Assembly (NCBI RefSeq): GCF_023278185.1
Contig: NZ_CP066356.1
Location: 5,882,001 to 5,946,000, forward strand
Direction: 5' to 3'
Origin: Bradyrhizobium elkanii USDA 76
GTDB taxonomy: Bacteria; Pseudomonadota; Alphaproteobacteria; Rhizobiales; Xanthobacteraceae
Length of the DNA stretch: 64,000 nt
The notes under the pieces were generated by a model. It had not been told where the DNA came from and did not search any database. It saw only the letters and a program-made list of their open reading frames with translations. Both the position numbers and the translations under genes were made by a program. Shown here in pieces: positions 7,477 to 16,700 of this stretch. The number at the start of each line of letters is the position of its first letter. Position 1 is the first letter of the stretch.

Positions 7477-8847
7477 TCACTTCTGCCGGAACGCATGGTT
7501 GAACGACATAATGAGCGGCCCCACGATATAATCAAACGCGGTTCGCTGAACCGTCGGGATCATGACCGTTGCCGGCATACCCGGGTAAAGGCGAATGTTG
7601 GGCATGGTCGCCAACTCGTCCTGGTCGATTCGAACGAAGGCCGTGTAATAAGGATTGTTGGTCTTGGGATCCGTCAAGCGGTCCGCCGAGACCTGAATGA
7701 CGTCACCGTGGATGATTGGAACGATGCGCTGCTTGTAGGCGGTTAGGTGGACTTCCGCGCGCGTGTTCGGATGTACGTCGCTGATATCTTCGACCGCGAC
7801 TTGGGCCTCGATTGTCAGCGAGTCCTCGTCCGGCACGATGTCCAGAATCTTGTCGCCGCGCTGGATGACGCCTCCGACCGAAAACACGTTGAGTCCGACC
7901 ACGCGTCCGGTATAGGGCGCGCGAATTTCCATCCGGCCCAACACGGCCTTGGCATTCATCGCCTTCGGAATCACCTCCAGCAGCTTGGCCTGCGTGTCGC
8001 GCAAGTCCTTCGTCACGTCGGTCATCCGGTCGTTGTCGAGCTGGGCGATCTGCTGCTCCTGCTCCGCAATCGCCTGGCGCGCCTTGGCAATGCTGGCGTT
8101 CGCATCGGCGATCTGGCCTTCGAGACCGTACGCGGTCCGCTCCAGCTGCAGAATGCGCGGGCGGGCGATCAGCCCTCGCTCGACGAGCGGAGCGATGTCC
8201 TTGGCTTCTTTGCGCACTGAGTCGATCTGGTTGGTGAACGATTTTACCTGCGCTTCCGCGCCGACGATCTGGGAGCCCAGCTGGTTGATCTTCTCGCGGA
8301 CCACGCTTCGTTGCCCTTCGAGCGACGCCCGGCGGGTGTCGAACTGACTAAGCTGCCCGTTCCAGACGCTCTTGAAATAGGGATCGTCGGAGCGCGCCTT
8401 CAAATCCGGCGGCATGGCAAGTTGGGAGCCATGGTCAAGCTCGGTCAGGAGCCGGACTTCCGTTGCGCGCAGCACAGCATATTGCTGTGTGAGCACCTCA
8501 TGTTCCGCGCGCGCCTGGGTCTCATCGAGGACGATCAGCAGATCGCCCGCGCGCACCCTATCGCCCTCCCTGACGTGCAATACCTTGACGATACCGCCAT
8601 CAAGGTGCTGGAGGCTCTTGCGGTTGCCATCGACCTTCACCACGGCGTTGGCGACCACCGCCCCATTGAGCGGCGCGGTCACCGCCCAGGTGCCGATGCC
8701 GCCGAAGAAGACGGCGATAATCATCCACCCCGCGATGGCAACGTTGCGAATGGAATCGTTCGGCGCGCCATCGTTGTTCGTGGGCTTTGTGCCGCGCGGT
8801 GCGGCTCCAGGGCGCATCGACAGATTTGCAACATCAAGTAACGCCAT
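7477..8847 (-). CDS. Type I secretion periplasmic adaptor, HlyD/PrtE family
   Basis: A 456-residue membrane-fusion protein. A cytoplasmic N-terminus and one membrane helix (about residues 37-60, AIAGWMIIAVFFGGIGTWAV) are followed by a split lipoyl domain: LQHLDGGIVKVLHVREGDRV and later MEIRAPYTGRVVGLNVFSVGG. Between the lipoyl halves lies a long coiled-coil hairpin (about residues 155-300), and after them a beta-barrel with PGMPATVMIPT. This is the PrtE/HlyD layout. It would link the ABC exporter encoded just upstream (9-base gap, same strand) to an outer membrane channel. No TolC gene is in this operon; the one at 23827 could serve. The likely cargo is the giant protein encoded at 10786-18615. 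Confidence 0.93.
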   Translation of the reverse strand: MALLDVANLSMRPGAAPRGTKPTNNDGAPNDSIRNVAIAGWMIIAVFFGGIGTWAVTAPLNGAVVANAVVKVDGNRKSLQHLDGGIVKVLHVREGDRVRAGDLLIVLDETQARAEHEVLTQQYAVLRATEVRLLTELDHGSQLAMPPDLKARSDDPYFKSVWNGQLSQFDTRRASLEGQRSVVREKINQLGSQIVGAEAQVKSFTNQIDSVRKEAKDIAPLVERGLIARPRILQLERTAYGLEGQIADANASIAKARQAIAEQEQQIAQLDNDRMTDVTKDLRDTQAKLLEVIPKAMNAKAVLGRMEIRAPYTGRVVGLNVFSVGGVIQRGDKILDIVPDEDSLTIEAQVAVEDISDVHPNTRAEVHLTAYKQRIVPIIHGDVIQVSADRLTDPKTNNPYYTAFVRIDQDELATMPNIRLYPGMPATVMIPTVQRTAFDYIVGPLIMSFNHAFRQK

Positions 8848-8855
8848 GATCTCTC

Positions 8856-10568
8856 CTAGCCAGCCGCTCCCCGAACTGCCGCTACCGGCACAGGCCGCGT
8901 CAGGCGCGACAGGATTTCGCTGCGTGGCCCGAACATCTCGGCCACGCCCTCGCGCAACACCAATATCTTGTCGACCACGCCGATGGTGGCAGGCCGATGC
9001 GAAATGATCACCACGGTTGTTCCACGCTTCTTCAATTCGGTAATGCAGTCGGCCAACGCTGCGTCGCCTTCGGAGTCGAGATTCGAACTTGGCTCGTCGA
9101 GCACAACGAGGCTCGGGTTGCCGTAAGCCGCGCGCGCAAGCGCGATCCGCTGGCGAATGCCTCCCGACAGGATCGCGCCACCCTCCCCGACTTGAGTGTC
9201 ATACCCCTCCGGCAGACGCAGAATCATGTCATGCACACCGGCCGTCTGGGCCGCCGAGATAATCTCCCTGTCCTCTTTCCGGTCGAACCGGCAGATATTG
9301 GCGGCGATGCTGTCGGCAAACAGCTCGATATCCTGCGGAAGATAGCCAAGATGCTGGCCGAGCGACGACCTGATCCACGTCGAAACGTCGGACCCGTCGA
9401 GGCGAACGGCACCCGCCGATGGGGCCTGAACACCAACGATATGGCGCGCCAGCGTGGATTTTCCGGCCCCCGAGGGGCCGATAATTCCAAGCACTTCACC
9501 CGGGGCAATCTGGAACGTGACTCCCCGCAGAATAGGCTTCGATGTGCCAGGCGCGGCAAAGGACAGCGCTTCGACCGAAAGGTGACCTTCGGGTCGCGGC
9601 AGCATCAGTTCTGGCTGACGCGGCGGATTCGCAGCCAACAACTCCTGCACCCGCAAGAATGCACCGCGGGCCGAGATGAGACTGCGCCATGACCCGACGA
9701 TCTGTTCGACCGGCTGTAGGGCGCGGCCAAGCAGGATGCTGGCGGCAAACATGGCACCCGCGGTTGTGAGCCGCTCGATCACGAGATAGGCGCCAAGACC
9801 AAGGATCAAGGATTGCATCGACAGCCGCAGGAAGCGAATCATGCTCTGCATGGTGGCCGCGCGATCGCTCGCCGCGACCTGGCGCTCGATCATCCGGTCG
9901 CGGTCCCTGCTCCAGCGCTTCAGAAGGCCGGCGGACATCCCCATTGCGCGCACCACTTCGGTGTTGCGCAGGCTCATCTCGGTGAAACCGTAATTTCGAT
10001 TTGCCGCCTCGCTGGATTCGGAAAGCGGCGGCTTGACGACCCATTCATTCAGGAAGCCCATCAGCACCAGAATGATCGAGCACCCCAGGGCAAATGCCCC
10101 GAGGAGCGGGTGCAGAGCGAAAATCACGGCGATATAGATCGGCGCCCACGGCAAATCGAAGATCGCATGAATTCCCGATCCGGTGATGAATTGGCGAAAC
10201 GTGTCGAAATCGCGCAACAGCTGGCTGCGCGCGCCGCCAATTTTTGCCGAATGATCGATGATGGCGGTCATCACCCGCGGCGCGACCCTCCGATCAAGGC
10301 GGATGCTGGTGCGCGCCAGTACGCGCGCGCGTACCGCATCGAGACCCGCAAGCGCCATGAACGCCAGCAACAGCGCAAGGGTCAGCATCAACAGCGTGAC
10401 CTCGCTAGCGCTCGAAATCACGCGGTCATAGACCTGCAGCATGTAGAGCGGACCCGCCAAATAGAGCAGGTTGATGGCTAGGCTGAATATCGCTGCAGTC
10501 ACAAAATAGCTCTGGCAGGCTTGCAGTGCCTGCCGGAATTCGTCTGCTCTTTTACGAAGGGTACTCAC
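8856..10568 (-). CDS. Type I secretion ABC transporter/ATPase, PrtD family
   Basis: A 570-residue half-transporter. The N-terminal part has about six membrane helices (FVTAAIFSLAINLLYLAGPLYMLQVYDRVI is split by a short loop and is typical of PrtD). It is followed by an ATPase with Walker A GPSGAGKST (about residue 365), Q-loop region GYLPQDIELF, signature LSGGIRQRIALARA and Walker B LVVLDEPSSNLD. There is no N-terminal C39 domain, which fits the PrtD class and cargo without a leader peptide. The start is a GTG at 10568. It lies 217 bases downstream of the giant RTX/VCBS gene and 9 bases upstream of the HlyD-like adaptor, as expected for a cargo-exporter operon. Confidence 0.93.
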   Translation of the reverse strand: MSTLRKRADEFRQALQACQSYFVTAAIFSLAINLLYLAGPLYMLQVYDRVISSASEVTLLMLTLALLLAFMALAGLDAVRARVLARTSIRLDRRVAPRVMTAIIDHSAKIGGARSQLLRDFDTFRQFITGSGIHAIFDLPWAPIYIAVIFALHPLLGAFALGCSIILVLMGFLNEWVVKPPLSESSEAANRNYGFTEMSLRNTEVVRAMGMSAGLLKRWSRDRDRMIERQVAASDRAATMQSMIRFLRLSMQSLILGLGAYLVIERLTTAGAMFAASILLGRALQPVEQIVGSWRSLISARGAFLRVQELLAANPPRQPELMLPRPEGHLSVEALSFAAPGTSKPILRGVTFQIAPGEVLGIIGPSGAGKSTLARHIVGVQAPSAGAVRLDGSDVSTWIRSSLGQHLGYLPQDIELFADSIAANICRFDRKEDREIISAAQTAGVHDMILRLPEGYDTQVGEGGAILSGGIRQRIALARAAYGNPSLVVLDEPSSNLDSEGDAALADCITELKKRGTTVVIISHRPATIGVVDKILVLREGVAEMFGPRSEILSRLTRPVPVAAVRGAAG

Positions 10569-10785
10569 TTGGAATCCTGGCCGGAGCCCCCCTTAAACAT
10601 GATGGCCGGCAGCTATGAGCCGACAGCCGAAAAGCTCAAAAAAATCAAACATACAATCGGCTCCTACTTTACATGGCCGACGGCCACGCGAACAGCCGCC
10701 GCCGGCGCGAAACCGCCAAGAGGGTAAACTTACGGGGTCAACCTCCCCCGGTTATTATTCGCCGCGAGCGACGCGTTCACGACGT

Positions 10786-13700
10786 TCAGGCGATGTGGTG
10801 TGGATCATAGGTGATCACCGTGCCGTTCGCGGCGTCGGCCTTCTCGGCAAAGCCATTCGGATCGTATTGACCGAGCAGGACGATGTTCGCCGTGTGCGCC
10901 CCGTCGGATACCGTCAAAGTGCCGCCCGTCCCGGCCTCGTTCTCCGTGAAGCTCAACGTGGTGCCGGCGCCGAAGCTGACGCCCTTGATGTCGATGTCGT
11001 CATTGCCATCGAGGCCGCTCACTGTACCGGAGAAGTGGAAGGCATCGTCCAGGATCAGGTGGCCGGCAGCAGTTGTGTCGAAAATGACGCCTGCCGCCGA
11101 GGCCGCCCCAAACTCGATAGTGCCGGCCCCGCTGATCAGAGCGCCGCCGTTGCCGGTAACCTCGCCCTGTGCTGTGACCGTGCCGCCATTGGCCCAGATC
11201 AGGCCGCTGTTGGCCACCGCACTAGCGAGCATCAGCCCACCCGTGCCGGTCGCTTCCAGCGTGCCAGCATTCGAAATCACGTTGGCGCCGGTATCGATCA
11301 CCAGGGCATGGCTGCCGGTGGCATCGATGGTGCCCTCATTGCTCAGCGTCAAGCTGCCTTGGCCGATTTGGCCGGCACCGGAGATCATATTGTCGACGTT
11401 GTCCAGCGTGACGTTCGAGGCCGTGCCAGCGATGATGTTGTGATCATCGTCGGACAGGACCACGTGGCCGCCGCCGTTGAGCGTGATCCCGGTCTGGATG
11501 ATCTGCAGCAGCGTGTCATCGCCAGAGGCCTGCAGCTCGATCGTTCCGGTATTGTGCATGATACCCGACAGCGGCAGCATCGCGCCATCGCCGATGGTCA
11601 TTGGACCCGGGTTTTCGACCGTCGGTGTTACGTCGAATTCGAAGTTCGCGGCGGTGAGATCCGACGCGTGTACGTCATCGAGCGTGATCGTTTGGCCGTC
11701 GGCCAACGTGATCACAGCATTACCACTCGCATTATCGGCGGTATGAGCCTGAACGTCCGCGAAGCTCTGCCAGCCATAGCTGATCAGGTCGATGACGTCG
11801 GAGGATACCTCGAAGCTGTGTACCACGTCGTTGCCGATCGGCTGCGAGAACACGAAGGTATCGTGGCCGCTCGAGCCGGTCAGGTGATCGTCGCCGGACC
11901 ACGCAAAAATTGGGGATCCTGGGGCGTACGCTTCGACATTGTCGCCGACCAGAAGTGTGCCGAAGCTACCATCGGGATTCGCCCAGGTGGCGGAAACCGT
12001 GATAACCGCAGCTCCGACAAACTCAACGGGCGTCACAATTGTAAGCGCGCTTATGTCGGTCTCGGTTACGGCCCAGGAACCGTCACTAAGCTTGGAGCCG
12101 TTTGGTACGATCCACGCCGTCGGGAGATTTGTTATCGTCAACGATACAGCGGTGTCATTTCCTTCCGGTTGCTCCAAGCCGAGGTTGATTTGCTGACCCG
12201 AGACACCCGCGGGAGCCTTTTTCGAAATAGTCAGGGATCCACCACCTACTCCGGCATTTCCCGCAAGGTCAGTCCAATAGGGATCCGTAGCAGCCGAGGT
12301 GCCACTGTTAAAAACGGTGATTGTTGTACTATTGGAGCTGCCCTTGGTGAACGTCGCTGTCCAAGTGAGGCCGCCATCGGCGGTCTGAAGATTGCTCAAA
12401 CTAGTCCCATTTGAGCTATCGTTTAGCGATATATCTCCAAGCGTCAGATTTGCAACTTTTTCGCTGAAGGTAAACGTGATCGTTTCGCTATTGCCCGCAG
12501 GCAACGAGTTGCCACCCGTAATCGATATCACCGTAGGCGGAGTTGTGTCGGTCGCATTGATAGTGAGGTTCGCAGTATCAGTGGTGGTCGAAAATGCCGT
12601 AGTACCGCCATTTAACGAGGTATCCACCTTGGCCCCGTTCGAGCCGCTGGTCTGATCCCAAGCGCGGAAGGTGATGGCATTTGTATCTATACCGGTAAAG
12701 CCCGCGCTTGGTTGGAAGTAAAGCCGCGTGTTGGCGTCCGCCGAGAGGAGTAGAGCCGTGCTGTTTGACACCGCTCCTACAGGGTTCCACGTTGTGCCGT
12801 TATTTGTGGAAAAGAACCAGGTGCCGTGGCTCGTATCGGTACCGGTAAGTGCGATGCCGACCACGGCCCCTGTATCGACATCGGTAACATTGTCTACCCC
12901 CCCGCTGGGTGGATTAAGATCCACCAAGCTAGAGACCAACGTACCGACAGCTCCCGCTGGCGCACCGCTGCCTTGGTTCTCTGCCGTGAGCACCGGCGTT
13001 TTGGACGGATCGAGAACTGGGGCGTCATTGGTGCCGGTCACCGTGATCTTCAGCGTCGTGCTGTTGGACACGAGCCCGCCCGGGTCCTTGGCCGTGTAGG
13101 TGAAGGTGTCCATCGCCGTGACACCCGTGGCGAGGCTGTTGGCGGTGTCGGCTACGTAGCTGTACGAGCCGTTCGCATTCAGCGTCAGATGACCGTAGGT
13201 GCCCGCGATCGAGGTCGCGACGCCAACCCCCTGCGTTACGGCTCCAGTGCCGGCAACCACGCCGGAGACCACCAGCGTGTTCGTGGCGTTGTCGACATCG
13301 GTATCGGCTACTGATCCGCCGGTCGTGCCCTGGACTACGCCATTAGCCGCCAACACCGTGAGCGTAGCATCCTCGTTCACCTCACCAGTATCGGCTTTGG
13401 CCACCGGCGCATCGTTGCTGCCGTCGATGGTGAACACGACGTTGGTGGATGCCGTGGCGGTGCCATCGGTGACCGGAACGGTGAAGGTCTCGGTCGGATG
13501 GCTGCTGGTGTTGAGCGCCTGGGTGGCGGTCAGCGTATCGTCGAGCGCATAGGTGAGCGTGTTGCTGCCGGTATGCAGCGTGGCGGTGCCGTAGGTCCCG
13601 GCCTTGGTCCAATTGCCGGAGCCGGCATCGGTCCAGCCGTCGCTGGTCAAGGCGGCGGTGTCGTAGCTGGCGGTGCCGTCGACGTCGCCCTTGGTGATGG

Positions 13701-16700
13701 TTGCGGTCGCAGTCGCGGTGCCGAGCGTGCCATTGGCAACGCCGCCGGCTTCGACGAGGTTGTGATCGACCAGCGCCGAAACCGTCGGATTGTCGTTGCT
13801 GCCGTCGATGGTGAACACGACGTTGGTGGATGCCGTGGCGGTGCCATCGGTGACCGGAACGGTGAAGGTCTCGGTCGGATGGCTGCTGGTGTTGAGCGCC
13901 TGGGTGGCGGTCAGCGTATCGTCGAGCGCATAGGTGAGCGTGTTGCTGCCGGTATGCAGCGTGGCGGTGCCGTAGGTCCCGGCCTTGGTCCAATTGCCGG
14001 AGCCGGCATCGGTCCAGCCGTCGCTGGTCAAGGCGGCGGTGTCGTAGCTGGCGGTGCCGTCGACGTCGCCCTTGGTGATGGTTGCGGTCGCAGTCGCGGT
14101 GCCGAGCGTGCCATTGGCAACGCCGCCGGCTTCGACGAGGTTGTGATCGACCAGCGCCGAAACCGTCGGATTGTCGTTGCTGCCGTCGATGGTGAACACG
14201 ACGTTGGTGGATGCCGTGGCGGTGCCATCGGTGACCGGAACGGTGAAGGTCTCGGTCGGATGGCTGCTGGTGTTGAGCGCCTGGGTGGCGGTCAGCGTAT
14301 CGTCGAGCGCATAGGTGAGCGTGTTGCTGCCGGTATGCAGCGTGGCGGTGCCGTAGGTCCCGGCCTTGGTCCAATTGCCGGAGCCGGCATCGGTCCAGCC
14401 GTCGCTGGTCAAGGCGGCGGTGTCGTAGCTGGCGGTGCCGTCGACGTCGCCCTTGGTGATGGTTGCGGTCGCAGTCGCGGTGCCGAGCGTGCCATTGGCA
14501 ACGCCGCCGGCTTCGACGAGGTTGTGATCGACCAGCGCCGAAACCGTCGGATTGTCGTTGCTGCCGTCGATGGTGAACACGACGTTGGTGGATGCCGTGG
14601 CGGTGCCATCGGTGACCGGAACGGTGAAGGTCTCGGTCGGATGGCTGCTGGTGTTGAGCGCCTGGGTGGCGGTCAGCGTATCGTCGAGCGCATAGGTGAG
14701 CGTGTTGCTGCCGGTATGCAGCGTGGCGGTGCCGTAGGTCCCGGCCTTGGTCCAATTGCCGGAGCCGGCATCGGTCCAGCCGTCGCTGGTCAAGGCGGCG
14801 GTGTCGTAGCTGGCGGTGCCGTCGACGTCGCCCTTGGTGATGGTTGCGGTCGCAGTCGCGGTGCCGAGCGTGCCATTGGCAACGCCGCCGGCTTCGACGA
14901 GGTTGTGATCGACCAGCGCCGAAACCGTCGGATTGTCGTTGCTGCCGTCGATGGTGAACACGACGTTGGTGGATGCCGTGGCGGTGCCATCGGTGACCGG
15001 AACGGTGAAGGTCTCGGTCGGATGGCTGCTGGTGTTGAGCGCCTGGGTGGCGGTCAGCGTATCGTCGAGCGCATAGGTGAGCGTGTTGCTGCCGGTATGC
15101 AGCGTGGCGGTGCCGTAGGTCCCGGCCTTGGTCCAATTGCCGGAGCCGGCATCGGTCCAGCCGTCGCTGGTCAAGGCGGCGGTGTCGTAGCTGGCGGTGC
15201 CGTCGACGTCGCCCTTGGTGATGGTTGCGGTCGCAGTCGCGGTGCCGAGCGTGCCATTGGCAACGCCGCCGGCTTCGACGAGGTTGTGATCGACCAGCGC
15301 CGAAACCGTCGGATTGTCGTTGCTGCCGTCGATGGTGAACACGACGTTGGTGGATGCCGTGGCGGTGCCATCGGTGACCGGAACGGTGAAGGTCTCGGTC
15401 GGATGGCTGCTGGTGTTGAGCGCCTGGGTGGCGGTCAGCGTATCGTCGAGCGCATAGGTGAGCGTGTTGCTGCCGGTATGCAGCGTGGCGGTGCCGTAGG
15501 TCCCGGCCTTGGTCCAATTGCCGGAGCCGGCATCGGTCCAGCCGTCGCTGGTCAAGGCGGCGGTGTCGTAGCTGGCGGTGCCGTCGACGTCGCCCTTGGT
15601 GATGGTTGCGGTCGCAGTCGCGGTGCCGAGCGTGCCATTGGCAACGCCGCCGGCTTCGACGAGGTTGTGATCGACCAGCGCCGAAACCGTCGGATTGTCG
15701 TTGCTGCCGTCGATGGTGAACACGACGTTGGTGGATGCCGTGGCGGTGCCATCGGTGACCGGAACGGTGAAGGTCTCGGTCGGATGGCTGCTGGTGTTGA
15801 GCGCCTGGGTGGCGGTCAGCGTATCGTCGAGCGCATAGGTGAGCGTGTTGCTGCCGGTATGCAGCGTGGCGGTGCCGTAGGTCCCGGCCTTGGTCCAATT
15901 GCCGGAGCCGGCATCGGTCCAGCCGTCGCTGGTCAAGGCGGCGGTGTCGTAGCTGGCGGTGCCGTCGACGTCGCCCTTGGTGATGGTTGCGGTCGCAGTC
16001 GCGGTGCCGAGCGTGCCATTGGCAACGCCGCCGGCTTCGACGAGGTTGTGATCGACCAGCGCCGAAACCGTCGGATTGTCGTTGCTGCCGTCGATGGTGA
16101 ACACGACGTTGGTGGATGCCGTGGCGGTGCCATCGGTGACCGGAACGGTGAAGGTCTCGGTCGGATGGCTGCTGGTGTTGAGCGCCTGGGTGGCGGTCAG
16201 CGTATCGTCGAGCGCATAGGTGAGCGTGTTGCTGCCGGTATGCAGCGTGGCGGTGCCGTAGGTCCCGGCCTTGGTCCAATTGCCGGAGCCGGCATCGGTC
16301 CAGCCGTCGCTGGTCAAGGCGGCGGTGTCGTAGCTGGCGGTGCCGTCGACGTCGCCCTTGGTGATGGTTGCGGTCGCAGTCGCGGTGCCGAGCGTGCCAT
16401 TGGCAACGCCGCCGGCTTCGACGAGGTTGTGATCGACCAGCGCCGAAACCGTCGGATTGTCGTTGCTGCCGTCGATGGTGAACACGACGTTGGTGGATGC
16501 CGTGGCGGTGCCATCGGTGACCGGAACGGTGAAGGTCTCGGTCGGATGGCTGCTGGTGTTGAGCGCCTGGGTGGCGGTCAGCGTATCGTCGAGCGCATAG
16601 GTGAGCGTGTTGCTGCCGGTATGCAGCGTGGCGGTGCCGTAGGTCCCGGCCTTGGTCCAATTGCCGGAGCCGGCATCGGTCCAGCCGTCGCTGGTCAAGG

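Noticed and set aside
10615..12414. A 599-residue plus-strand frame over the end of the giant gene
   Set aside because: It is antisense to the beta-helical C-terminus and has no recognisable domain.
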